Assembly: GCA_947579605.1 (NCBI GenBank)
Contig: OX388322.1
Coordinates: 2,666,001-2,730,000 of the forward strand
Source: Athripsodes cinereus
Taxonomy: Eukaryota; Arthropoda; Insecta; Trichoptera; Leptoceridae
Direction of reading: 5' to 3'
Length of the DNA stretch: 64,000 nucleotides
Position 1 is the stretch's first letter; the number at the start of each line of letters is the position of its first letter. Made by a program: the position numbers and the translations under genes. This document shows positions 50,783 through 61,665 of this stretch, piece after piece. The notes below the pieces were generated by a model. It saw nothing but the letters and a program-made list of their open reading frames with translations. It was not told where the DNA came from and searched no databases.

Positions 50783-52039
50783 GGATAAAAGTAGATTCTT
50801 TTCCGTTTTCAATGATTATGCGCCAATTGAGTAACCTCTTTCTTTGACATTTTTAGCATATAATGGTTACAATAATAACCCCAATGTACTACAGTTCAAG
50901 GCAGCTTATAAATAAAATTTAAACCATCTAAAATTAAGATCTTCATTTTCTACCAATTGTATTCGTATAGAAAGTTTTATCATATTGAGCAGCAATGCAT
51001 CTTCCATTAGCTCCACAGATGATACCCCTAGGTTCATGCATTTAAGATGTGACATTATGAGTGCATTGATCTAGATGCAAGTATATTTCTTTCAGATGTG
51101 GAAGCGAAAAATAATACGTTGGATCAACCAGCTATATTCAATCACAAACTTCCGATTACCAGCGGATCTAAGATAGATCCAGCCTACTGCCATATTCCAA
51201 TTTGAAAACATTACTGTCCAGGAAATCTCATAGCGCCCTTGAGATAGTCAAGGATAATTAAACGGCGCCATTTATATTATAAATTGTCCTTAAATATTTA
51301 TGTATAAAGATGTGCTTGTGTTTTGAAAGTGGCATAACTCAGCAGTGAAATATTGTCGTCAGATTTCCTATTCTTAAATTTTGGAAGGTTTAAAAGGGAA
51401 AAACAATAACAATTTTTTTGTAAAAATATTAATGTATTTACCTGAGTAATTAAACAACCAACAGTGACAAAAACAAGCAATATAATTATTTCAAACAAAC
51501 AATTGAATACGTACATATTATTAAAATATAAAACAAACAAAAAAACAGAATCATAACATTTAACAATGTTTCTAGAAATTTTGTCTGTCATTAAACAAGA
51601 AAGAAATTAATATATAAACATAACAAGCCAAATATATATTTGATATGTTCAATAGCTATAACAAATCACAAACAAATAATAGGTAGCAAATGGTAATGCG
51701 AATAAAATCATATTCAATTTCAGAGATGTGACGTATTTCAAATAAAAGTATTTAAAATACAAATACAAAATACGTATTTGTATTTTGTATTTCAAATACC
51801 TTTTTGTAAAAAGTGTTTTGTATTTTATTTGAAATACTTTTTTTGAGTATTTTGTATTTTACACAAAATACTTTTACAAAATACCTTTTTATTGTTTGAA
51901 ACAAAATTCTGCCATTAATTGATATGCGCGTACGCAAGCTTTTTTTGCCAATTTGTTGAATTACAAATACAACGTTTCCATTAGAGTACTCCATGTTTGA
52001 GATATACACACATAATAATGATGATTGAACAAATTATAC

Positions 52040-52240
52040 ATGACGCCGTTTAATGTTTCATGGCCATCTCAAGGGCGCTGTGATTTCTCCTGAATGGTAG
52101 CATTTTCAATTTTGTCTGGAGGCAATCTGTTCCAGGCAGATGACGCCGCGACTCTGTTTCTTCTTTCTGCAAATTTAGAGGTATTTGCCCTTTTGAGTTC
52201 AACGAGTTTAAGAAGCTGATCACAGCCTTCGCCACACATT
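52040..52240 (-). mobile_element. retroelement C-terminal fragment inside H2
   Basis: The minus frame reads AKAVISFLNSLNSKGQIPLN..., ending NHSALEMAMKH. Similar 'CGCTGTGATTTCTCC'-type ends are typical of lepidopteran non-LTR tails. Family uncertain. Confidence 0.4.
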
Positions 52241-52248
52241 TTCGTCAG

Positions 52249-52330
52249 CGGAATAGCTCAGTGGGTGGTGTGCTGCCTTGTGGACAGTGAGACACAGTTT
52301 AAACACCACTATCTCTAGGACTCACAGTTG
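52249..52330 (+). repeat. tRNA-like SINE head
   Basis: 'GGAATAGCTCAGTGGGTGGT' is a strong box A; CAGTTTAAACACC, about 40 bp on, is a weak box B. No full cloverleaf, so SINE rather than tRNA. Confidence 0.5.
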
Positions 52331-52646
52331 TCCATACGATTTCAGATTTGGATTATCCATTCTGATTTATTTTGCAGCCCAAATCAGGAATTCTCTTACC
52401 TGCTTGATGATACTCAATCCATTTATGACAATTTTCGGCTTATCTCTTCTAACAACGGTACATTTTGTCATGACTTAATTAATTTTTTTTTCTATTTTGA
52501 CAGTTCTTCCTAAGGCTCATCCTCATTGTCTGCAAGCAATGATATATCGAATCATGTAAACCCTTTCTCCATTTATGTATACTCTTGTCCAGTTTTTCAT
52601 TCATCAATGGTGTCATCAATTGTCTGCAAGCAATGCTATATCTAAT

Positions 52647-54247
52647 TTATTTATTTATTTATTCATTCTTTACTGTACATTGATAAAAAACAATTACATA
52701 AAAGGTATACATTCAAATTAAATGCAATCAATATACAAAGGGCGAGTTTATCGCAAAGGCGCGATCTCTTCCAACTAACCCAAAAGTATTAACTTAAAAA
52801 GAAAAAAAAAACATATGATAAAAATAAAATCAATGATCTAAAGCAGTGTTTCCCAATCAGTGGTTCGCGAACCCCTGGGGGTTCGCGAAAATAATAGCGT
52901 AATGGCGGGATTTTAAATTGCCCAAGAAAAATAAAAAAACAAAAACACAAAAAAAAATAAAAAAAGCACACCAAATACAATGCAGATTGCACGCTGTTGT
53001 TTTGAACGTATGCATACTGCCTATATCTTATGCAGCATATAAAGAAAATTTTATTGTTTTTTTGCCTATCATTAACGACTACATAGGGGGTTCGCCAAAT
53101 TCTGTTGGATATTACTTTTGGTTCGCGACGACAAGAAGTTTGGGAAACACTGATCTAAAGGATTTTGGAAATAAAAGAGAAAAAAAAAATACATTCACAA
53201 AGTGAACATAATTATATACAAAACATACATACATACACACATATATATAAAAAGGGAGAGACTGCAAAAAAAAAAAGATACAAACATACATACATAAAGG
53301 GAAAGGAAAAGGAGGGAAAAAAGGAGGGGGGGTTAGGAGTGATGGGTTTCAGGTTTCAGAGGCTGTGTTTGTATTTGTGGAAATCATTTTCTCCTTAACG
53401 GCTCGCTTGAAAGACGTCAGACTTTGAGTCAGCCTAAATTTTGAAGGGAGATTATTCCAGCAACGAGCACCCCGAAATGCAAAAGATTTTGAGATGAAAG
53501 TTGTACCATGAGCCGGGATTGACAGGATGCGCTGGTTATTCGACCTCAGAGGTAAACCGTGACTCGTCAAGTATTCAAAAGCCTCCTTAATATAGTACGG
53601 GGTTGATCCTGCGTACAGAGCATTGTGGACAAATGTGAGTAGATGGAGCTCACGTCTTTGTCGTACAGTAAGCCATTTCAGGGTATTACGATATTCATAA
53701 ATGTGGTCAGTTTTTTTTAGATTAAAAATAAACCTTATGCCAACATTCTGAAGTCGATCAAGTTTGTCAATTAGATCCTGATTCATGTCCACATACACGA
53801 TATCAGCATAGTCGATAATAGGCAACAGCAAGGATTGGACCAATAAAATTTTTACTTTAGTGGGCAAGAATTTTTGCAGCATCTTAAGGGTGTGGAACTT
53901 GTAAAAAAACTTTTTCTTTAGAGTGTTAAATTGATGCTGCCAAGAGAGTCTCTGGTCCATGATTATGCCCAAATTCTTTACTGTCGCCGAAGAGGGTATT
54001 GCTACTGAATTCATAGTAGTGGGAGGTAAATTCATATTTTTCAACCTGGATATAGAGTGAAGGCTACCAATGAATATTGTCTGGGTTTTTGAGGCATTGA
54101 GGAGTAATCCATGAGCACTAGCCCAGTTTGAGATCTGTTGCAAACACTCATTGGTAGAATAAATGGCAGAGGAGATATTGTGAAGTTTAGCATGTGTATA
54201 GATTTGCAAATCGTCCGCATATAGATGGTAGCGACAAGGCAACTGTT
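52647..54247 (-). mobile_element. non-LTR retrotransposon, 5'-truncated, with open RT frame
   Basis: Minus strand. The frame 54242-53349 (297 codons) begins just before the reverse transcriptase catalytic YADD box (YHLYADDLQIYTHAKLH) and runs through the thumb (FVHNALYAGSTPYYIKEAF) to 'FRGARCWNNLPSKFRLTQSL', as in jockey/CR1-group ORF2. A 3' UTR and (AAAT)n tail follow (52647-52668). TCTAAT at 52641-52646 and 54248-54253 is the target duplication. Catalytic N-terminal parts are absent, so it is dead, but the lack of stops suggests recent insertion. Confidence 0.88.
52844..53152. mobile_element. hAT MITE nested in the non-LTR 3' UTR
   Basis: Ends CAGTGTTTCCCAA and TTGGGAAACACTG; perfect 8-bp duplication ATCTAAAG at 52836-52843 and 53153-53160. 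Subterminal GGTTCGCGAA words. 309 bp, third level of nesting. Confidence 0.9.
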
Positions 54248-54868
54248 TCTAATCATGTCAACCCTTTCTCCACTTATGTATACTTTTGTCCAGTTTTTAA
54301 CTTCTTTTTCATTCATCAATGGTTTAAATATTAAATACTTTTGTCTTACACCTTGTTCGACTATTTGTAAAAAGTATTTTAAAAAGGTATTTTAAAAAAG
54401 TATTTTGAAAATACGTATTTTGTATTTTGTATTTAAATACCATTTTGAAAAAGTATTTAGTATTTTGTATTTGAAATACAAAAATTCAAAAGTATTTGTA
54501 TTTTGTATTTAAATACTTTTTTGGAAGTATTTTGCACATCTCTGTTCAATTTACATATTTTATATGTTTTAAAATATTTGACATACAGTACTATTCTAAG
54601 GAGTTTGTCTTTTCAATTAATTTTAAATCTATGGTAATAATTGTTAATGAAAGGAAAAAAGGCAATAATTGACCAGTTATACAAGTTAAACAAATTTTCT
54701 AAGAAACATTGTCCAAGTTGATATTATTACTCCCTGTAAAAGGGGTAAATTACGGCAAACTTTTAAGACTCTTACAGTAAGCTGTTTTATATGACAAAAA
54801 ATATTAGAGCAATAGATATGCTATGAAAAGTGATCACTCAATTGACATAAAATCAGTTCAAAAATAGA

Positions 54869-55040
54869 GTTCGTCGGTAGCCTGGAGGTAGAGTCTCGGC
54901 CTCATGAATAAGGGGTCCGTGGACGATCCCAGGTGCCGGCAAACTCCCCTTTCACGACACAAGCGTTTAGCTTACTGTGAAAGGTGTATAAGGTTGTATT
55001 TGGGTTTATAACAAAACCCAGATATATCTTTAAAAAAAAA
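54869..55040 (+). mobile_element. SINE family S, copy 4
   Basis: Plus-strand full-length copy: GTTCGTCGGTAGCCTGGAGG (box A), GGTCCGTGGACGATCCCAGG (damaged box B), body CTCCCCTTTCACGACACAAG, AT-rich end at 55030-55040. Confidence 0.8.
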
Positions 55041-55480
55041 TCACTCTGAATGGAAGAAGTTCATTTCCTTCTTGTGTTCTCAAGAAAAATATCAAAAGAT
55101 GAAAGTAGAAGAACAATATGAGAATATAATAAGTTACTCTTTAATTTTCTGCAGATACTAATAATTTTTAAGCAGGCAATCATTACAGCTTTTACTCCTC
55201 TACAATTTCTTTATCATTTCAATTTCACATTCACAGAAATAAAAAACAAATAAAAATTATTTACATACATTAGAGCCCCTTTTTGAAACAAATTAATAAG
55301 AATTATTTTTAAAATATTGTACCCTTTGTAAGGAACAAATAATATTGCATGTATTTAATTCTAACTAAAGAATAACATTAAAAAAAGCTTTCCCTGGATA
55401 AATCATAATATTCAATAAACATGGCAACACTCACACTTTTATGAATAGAATTATAATAGATTTAAAATTAACACCGTATT

Positions 55481-55580
55481 ACTTTCACTATGAACAATAT
55501 AATTGTAACTAAAGTTGAGTGTTGATGATGGGTGTTAACCCGAAAGGCCTCTAGTCAAATATTGTTCATAGTGAAAGTAA
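55481..55580. repeat. fold-back with TACTTTCACTATGAACAAT arms
   Basis: TTACTTTCACTATGAACAAT (55480-) is the reverse complement of ATTGTTCATAGTGAAAGTAA (55561-55580), about 60-bp loop. A single arm recurs at 43248-43268 (TTCATAGTGAAAGTAA). Confidence 0.7.
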
Positions 55581-55770
55581 GTGTGCAAACACAAAGAAAG
55601 CAGGTTGCCAGTGCCGATAAGTGCCGGTAAGCGCCGCCGGCAAAGTAAATCGCAATCGGCGTTCCTGCTTTTACTATGTTCGTGTCCATTGAAATGCATG
55701 TTAACATTCTCAGCGCCGGTAGACGAAGGCATCTGAAAGCAGGTAACCCGCTTTCTTTGTGTTAGCACCC
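55581..55770. mobile_element. PIF/Harbinger-like MITE
   Basis: Inverted ends GTGTGCAAACACAAAGAAAG and CTTTCTTTGTGTTAGCACCC; TAA at 55578-55580 and 55771-55773 fits the 3-bp TWA duplication of PIF/Harbinger. 190 bp, GC-richer than its surroundings. Confidence 0.7.
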
Positions 55771-57339
55771 TAATAGTGTTTTATTTTAATGCTATGAAAA
55801 TGAATTTTCACAAAGTTATTCCAAGTACTATAGAATAATTTAAAATTTCATTGCATTGAAATTGTAAATTTTTAATCGATCCAGCCAATCACAAAACATT
55901 AAAATAAATCATTATGTACGGTGTATATATGTTGATTCCACTCATGTTTGTGATTGATTTTTACTGTATATTCTTTGTGAATGGTTGGATAGATTGACAG
56001 AAAGGACTAATATTGTCAATTGTACACAATAATAATATATATTTAAAAAATGACGCTACAGTTGGAAATTATTTTGTGCGAGTTAAGTAAAATTTTGATA
56101 TGCTTAAAACTTTTTTTTGAAAAAAATTATACCTATATAAAATATTTTATTTATATATTTTGTAATAAAACTATATTTCAAAAAAACAATATAAATTTAC
56201 ATTAAAATAATATTAAAAATATAATCTCGACAATTCTTTTTGTCAGTTTATAATATAATTAAAATGAAAAGCTAAAAATTGAGTATTATAAATTTCTTTG
56301 GATTTAATTGATAGAATAAATCAAAACTACATAAAATAAACTATAATCATTTAAAATAAACCCAAATATACCTCCCCTCAATACATACTAAATGCTTTGC
56401 TCGTGTTGTATAGATGGAGGATGTCGAAAGTGGGTGGAATAGAACCTAGCTTCTCTCGTACTCTCAATTGAAATTGAAAGTCTAGAAATCAGGCTACCCT
56501 TCAGCCCTAATTTTTGATTGGTCTCAAATATCTCGTACATTTTAAATAGATTGTCAGATTTAAATTGCCAAAAATAAATGTGGAATAATCTTTAATTTTT
56601 TTAAATAATGGCAACATTTATTATTATTATACTTCAAGCAAAACAAAATGGCTGACACAATCTGACAAAATGGCTAGTTCATTGTGTTATTATTGTGCGT
56701 ATTAAGAATATTAAAAAAAAACCTCATAGTTTTTCAGATAAATATTTTTCTACTTATCTTTAGAATAAATCTATTTTATAATTTGCTAAGAGTAAAAAAG
56801 CTACTGATTATTCTAAACATTATTGAACATTTGTCCATTGATGACAGATTCAATCAAAATGTTTTTTTTTACTTTAATTAATTTACACCCCGTGGAATCC
56901 CCAGTAAAAAATAGATCTCCTGCTCTTTTCTGCAATTTTTCAGTGTCATGCGAAAGGTTCGTAAAACCTCACGTAAAACTGTCATTCATGTGGACAGTCG
57001 ATTTCGAAAATGTTTTCAAAACCAAAATGTCTTTTTACGTTACATTTCGTTCCCACCCATTAAAATATAGATACATATTATTCAATTATGACATTTACAA
57101 TGTAATAGGTACAAATTAAATAGAATAATTTGATCAAAAATCTATTAGAGTTTTGATGACAAAAATCTATTTGAGTTTTGATCAACATCATAAATGGATT
57201 CAATTCAGGGATTTTTTTTTTTTTTTTCAGGGATTCATTATATTAATATAAAAGTTGATATAATTTTAAACAACAGATAATGGATTATATGCTTTTATTA
57301 CTTGGTGTCAGTATATTTTAAACAAACAAAACATAAATC

Positions 57340-57640
57340 AAATAATAATTGAGAGTTGATCAAATAAAAGTGAACACATATTGAACAAAGTTGAAAACTG
57401 GTCGAATAAAACTGTGCCCAGACTGAACAAATTTAAAAACTGATCGAACAATTTGGTGACCAGATTGAGTTTGACTGAATTCTGATCTATCTAAAACCGC
57501 ATAAAGTCACAATGAAACTGGGTTCTGATCAACAAAGTTGAACAAGGATCGATCAAAACTGAATTTAATAAGAATTAAAATGGATCAATCAAAACTAATG
57601 ACAAATCAAAGTTGAGAATTGGACAGATAAATCAGATGGC
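57340..57640. repeat. degenerate 'AACTGATCAAA' repeat
   Basis: Recurring GTTGATCAAATAAAA, AAACTGGTCGAATAAAACTG, AAACTGATCGAAC, GATCGATCAAAACTG and GGATCAATCAAAACTA at roughly 20-25 bp spacing. Resembles 38460-38840. Confidence 0.6.
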
Positions 57641-57705
57641 TGTCAATTTGTACATATAATCCAAAATCCAAAAAATATTATGCTAGAAGTTTCATATTAT
57701 TGTAG

Positions 57706-57889
57706 TTATTTTCCGGGACTCTTTCCTCTGCCTGGACTCTTGCTCTTGCTTCTTGGAGGAGTCTTGCCACCTGATCTCGCTGGGCTCTTTCCCGCGCCAC
57801 GTTTGGGTTTAGGAGGAGGGACTTGACTCTCCAGTTGTACTGGAATTTCGTGGGAGAGAACTATTTTTCTAGGACAGTACTGGATTAAT
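57706..57889 (-). CDS. ARMT1: ARMT1 terminal exon with KSP-rich tail
   Basis: Acceptor [34 protein letters not shown] ends the DUF89 fold; then [37 protein letters not shown], stop TAA 57706-57708. The tail has many KSP/RSK motifs, like histone-H1-type basic tails. Confidence 0.88.
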
Positions 57890-60800
57890 CTGCAAATGAA
57901 TAATTTTTGTGTCAATAAATATCTCTAGATATATTACGTTTGTAAAATATTTCTATAGATCTTTCATCCTCTTACCCTGCAACCCTCGTGGAGTAGGTAA
58001 AGAATATAGAATGCCTTCGCTTTCTTTATATTCTCTCATGAATAAATGCAAATTTTTCATTCTTAATACATGTCTGTCTCCACTTTCTTACACCTCTTCT
58101 TTCAGACATAATATATAAATTTATTCTTCATAAACCTTTCATCACCCTTTTACCCCACACGTCTAAACCAAACCTTTATAACTTTACATAACATTTTTCT
58201 CATATTTTTTATTTTCAACTTTCATTCTATATTTCATAATAATTATAATTTGTTAACCTAATCTTGCCTAACTCTTGGCGAATATTTGAATCTCGTTCAA
58301 CATGCAAAAGCTAGAGTCGAGTCTCTGCATGACTGTTCACAGCAAAATGGAGTAAAACTTTCATATTTACAAAATTAAGAGAATATATACAAACCCATAG
58401 TCACCCTTCTCCATCCACTTCTCATCCTTGGCAGTGAGAGTCTCATGTATTCCTGGTTCCAATCCCGAGATGAGATCAGCCTTCACAGTTCTCACAGCTA
58501 CCAGGGGACATGGGAAGAATTCTGGAAATAATATTCCACAAACGTGCAGATATGAACATACTACATAAAAAATAAACAACGTGTGTCCATCTTTAGAGAT
58601 GTTTTTGCTTTAAGTTTCCATACCTTATTTATAACTTAGAAGTCGGGGGCTCCTACTTATCCATCCTAAACAAAACTTTTTGTCTCCACGAGAAATCCTT
58701 AAAGCTATCTGTACCATCCCAGCATATCCCCATAGCCAACAGTAGCCAGTGGACAAACTACATCTAATAAACATATTATATCATCTTCATTATGCCACAA
58801 AAAAGATATTAAGGATGGATGGCATACCTCATGGTTGAATCGAAGATCTTAATGACTCAAGGAGTGATCATGTTCTCGGTGAGATGATTTACTTTTGCTT
58901 AGAGAAGCAACTAAGTAAAACAAACAAAACATATAAAAAAAAACTCACCTCTTAAGGCAGTCTCAAATGGTGTAGTGGGTGGCCAATTGACTTCTCCCAT
59001 AAGCTTCCTGTAGTTAAGGTCTCCCTTGAAGAATACCATAGTGGCCTCGCTCAATATGTTGTACAGATTCTTATCCAAGTCTTTCATCTTGTAGAACTCA
59101 TGTGGAGTCGTCCAGAAGTGGTCAGCCTGAATGAAGACGAATAGATACAATATAAAATTTAAGCTAATCATATTGATAAGAGGAAGAAATAATGTACCTG
59201 TTTTGATACGGAATAAAATGTATAACTTTCTCTATAATTGATTTATTTTTTGCACATCATGATTATAAATAATAAATAAATAAATAAAACTTTATTGGTA
59301 TCCAAATATGTAGTATACAAGTACATTTGTACAGAGAACCAAAAGGTGGGCTTATCACATATATGCGATTTCTTCCAGCCAACCCGAAAAAGAAAAAATA
59401 AATAAATATGATAGGATTAACAAAGCAATCTAGAATATTGAGATAATATTCAGTGGCGAGATTATCACTATGCAGTGATCTCCTCCATCCAACCACAATA
59501 ATATTGAAATAGGCGAATAGAACAAATTTTGTGGCGAGTACAAGTGCTTAAGTTTATTGAAAAAGTGTAGAATATGTGAAAGCTAAAGTTTCATACGTTG
59601 TGTCTACTTTGTAAGAATGTCTTCATCAGATGTAAAAATCAAACCTACCACCCAACTCCAAGTCTCGGCCTTGGCGTAATTCTTCCACTTCTGTCCCAAA
59701 TATTTGACATTCTTGGAATTGAGTGTGAATTTGGAGTTGTCTTCAGCCCCAGGGACAGGTAATTCCGCTGTGAAGTTAGCCTTGATACAGCTGTCAATCA
59801 CCCACTGGATATCGCGAGGAGTGGCGTCAGAGACAAACCAAGGAATGAGTTTAACGTGGAAGCGGATCTTCGTGGCGAGATTACGGGACACGAGGAAATC
59901 GGCAAATACAAAGTCCATGAACAGTTCATAACCAGAGTTGTCACACACAATATCTAAAAAGAAAACAAAACTTCATTAAGGGCCGATCTTATAAACATTA
60001 TATCAAATATCCGTTAGCATTTTGGTAAGCTGCTGACGGATGGCTGTTTGTGAGCCAAACAAACCGACGGGTGTCTTATAAAACGTATTTGACCATTCGG
60101 CATCCACATGTTAAATAAACTGGTGTTGCTATGATTTATTGTTATTCTATGCATAGCAACGATCAAATACACACGCATTATTGAAGTTTAACCCAAGTAT
60201 ATTTATTATTCTATTGTTTAACCTCGCAGCTTGTGTAATCACGTTTGAAAAATATATTATTTTGTTTAAATTCAGGAATAATTATTAGTAAAATGGTTGT
60301 AGGTTGTAAAATTAAGAAATGTCATATAAACCGACGGTTTGAGTGTCAAAACTGTTCCCAAAACAGGCGGTATTGCTAACCTATAGATTTTTACCGAAAT
60401 ATGGCTAACGGACGTTTATAAGACGCAAAAGTTACCGATTGTCGCTTTTTTCGGTATATTTCGTCAGTTATGTAACTAACGGATGTTTATAAGATCGGCC
60501 CTAATTATTTCAATTGGTTAGTAAGTATGTACATAATATGTGAGATGGTTGGTAGCTTGAAGATAGAACTTGGGACTTTCAACTGAGTGATCCTGGATTC
60601 ATTACCCATCTATTCCACCTTCATAACACAAGTACATTATTCTTTATTCTTCAACATCTCCCGTAGGTCCTTTACAGGACACTTGGGTTTATCAACATTA
60701 CAATAATACAATAGAAGGAAAAACATCAATACAACAAGAGTGTAATAAACACAACATACAAGAAAAAATTGAAAAGTCAAGACTCAATAATAAACAAATA

Positions 60801-61665
60801 TAGACACATAAATTCTTTTTCTTCAGTACTTAAAGGATGTAAAGGGTCCCTTTAGCACCATGTCAAAGTGTAAAAAATATTTCATTTCATTGTTTATTGT
60901 AAAGATATTTGGCAGCGTATTTGAAATTTATATGTATTTATTTACAATTTGTACACATCGAGCTAGTTCCAAATTAATGATTCGTATCTTAGTTTGCACT
61001 GATTCAATCTGTATGAATTGTCTATACATGTTATCAATGGTTAACTTGCAAAACCTCTCAACCCACATTGGCCAAATTTTACAGGAGAGCAGAAAAACTG
61101 TTTAAATTCATAATAATCAATCACTGATAGTGATTTTACATTATATGTTTTTTTTCCATATTATGTGAAAAACATGGAGTAACCAGCTCTTATTTGAGAA
61201 AAAATGTGGTTTGTGAAGTTTTGCTCTAAATTTTCGAAAGATTTGTGGTCAGAGGTATTGCTTTTTTTTAGATTTGACCCATTTATAGTTATCCGTGGTC
61301 TATGAGATTTTGCAGGTAGATAAAGAATTTGATTTTACACACTTTTGCATATTTAACTCATTTTTGAAAAAAATGTGGGTTGAGAGGTTTTGCATGTTTA
61401 CCATCGTTATGTTACATGTTGCCTGCCATTTACAGGACACTCAAATACTTCCAGAAAAGAGTTGTATCAAATGTTACTCACCTACAATAACATCCTTCCC
61501 TAGCGCATCTCTATTAAACATCTCCAGATCATGGAATATTCTCTCACTGTCATCAGCTATGATGTTGGGCATATACTGATCCACCATGAACATGGGGTCC
61601 ATTACCTGGGACACCTCAGCTCCCACAGAAAGCGATAAGTCATTCTTATTGGCCCATAAGTTCAT
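57706..61665 (-). CDS. ARMT1: ARMT1-type DUF89 protein, last five exons (gene span)
   Basis: Damage-control phosphatase/acidic-residue carboxyl methyltransferase family (DUF89, ARMT1), a metal-dependent enzyme of the cytosol/nucleus. Exons (minus order) 61482-61665, 59649-59953, 58949-59126, 58395-58521, 57706-57889 join in frame to 325 residues plus TAA. Family features: [12 protein letters not shown] start, [20 protein letters not shown] (the DNSG metal/nucleotide site), [30 protein letters not shown] (catalytic Asp/Asn loop), and [15 protein letters not shown]. The first exon begins mid-protein; the N-terminal ~160 residues expected for the family must be encoded beyond 64000, since nothing fitting was seen in 61666-64000. 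The protein ends with a Lys/Arg/Ser/Pro tail ([20 protein letters not shown] then GRGKSPGK) not normally found in this family. Identity confident; tail function unknown. Confidence 0.9.
57965..58215 (-). mobile_element. 'WFGHVER' retrotransposon tail, copy 10
   Basis: 'CTTACCCTGCAACCCTCGTG' and AATACATGTCTGTCTCCACT, CACACGTCTAAACCA. Diverged, in the last ARMT1 intron. Confidence 0.55.
58395..58521 (-). CDS. ARMT1: ARMT1 exon d
   Basis: Acceptor ATTTCCAG|AATTC, donor TATGG|GTTTGT. It encodes [20 protein letters not shown] then [22 protein letters not shown]. Confidence 0.92.
58949..59126 (-). CDS. ARMT1: ARMT1 exon c
   Basis: Acceptor TCATTCAG|GCTGAC, donor TTAAGAG|GTGAGT. It encodes [20 protein letters not shown], '[20 protein letters not shown]' and [10 protein letters not shown]. 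Confidence 0.92.
59230..59500 (-). mobile_element. two nested non-LTR 3' ends
   Basis: Outer: 'TTTTTTGCACATCATGATTA' and CAGTGGCGAGATTATCACTA belong to the GATGATGTGCAA family. Inner: (AAAT)n at 59262-59287 then TTTATTGGTATCCAAATATG to GCTTATCACATATATGCGAT and CCAGCCAACCCG. In ARMT1 intron b-c. Confidence 0.6.
59649..59953 (-). CDS. ARMT1: ARMT1 exon b
   Basis: Acceptor TTCTTTTTAG|ATATTG, donor TGGGTG|GTAGGT (required for phase; a donor one base later would give a stop). It encodes [20 protein letters not shown] through '[13 protein letters not shown]'. Confidence 0.9.
59980..60501. mobile_element. PIF/Harbinger-like MITE beside an ARMT1 acceptor
   Basis: Inverted ends GGGCCGATCTTATAAACAT and ATGTTTATAAGATCGGCCC; TAA at 59977-59979 and 60502-60504. 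522 bp. It starts 26 bp upstream (gene sense) of exon b's acceptor. Confidence 0.8.
60502..61481 (-). other. ARMT1 intron a-b, remainder
   Basis: No gene. Contains words GTACACATCGAGCTAGTTCC / AACTTGCAAAACCTCTCAAC (repeated as CAGTGGTT-like motifs near 61290-61400) and 'CCGTAGGTCCTTTACAGGAC'-type retroelement words near 60660. Not assignable. Confidence 0.35.
61482..61665 (-). CDS. ARMT1: ARMT1 exon a
   Basis: Acceptor TTTTTTTAG|ATGAAC, donor TTGTAG|GTGAGT. It encodes [20 protein letters not shown] ... '[18 protein letters not shown]'. The ATG here is internal; the phase is zero. Confidence 0.9.

Larger units (their letters stand above)
48541..51720 (+). other. intergenic DNA
   Basis: No supported gene. 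Contains a non-LTR 3' end (49040-49235) and a 'WFGHVER' tail (50600-50782). 49730-50090 has a CTATTGGCTGC (CCAAT-type) word and ACCGGAAAT-like ETS word on the minus strand; it could hold the distal promoter of the zinc-finger gene, but this is only a guess. Confidence 0.4.
51721..54544. mobile_element. hAT element H2 carrying nested insertions
   Basis: Left end CAGAGATGTG, right end CACATCTCTG; perfect 8-bp duplication TTCAATTT at 51713-51720 and 54545-54552. Both ends hold long runs of GTATTTGTATTTTGTATTT-type repeats. The interior includes a retroelement fragment (52040-52240), a tRNA-like SINE head (52249-52310), duplicated CCCTTTCTCC..TTATGTATAC words, and the non-LTR element 52647-54247. 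No transposase seen. Confidence 0.85.
55041..57705 (+). other. intergenic DNA between H2/SINE and ARMT1
   Basis: Contains fold-back arms (55481-55580), a Harbinger-like MITE (55581-55770), repeat D at about 56885-56985 and a degenerate GATCAAA repeat (57340-57640). No coding region seen. Confidence 0.5.
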
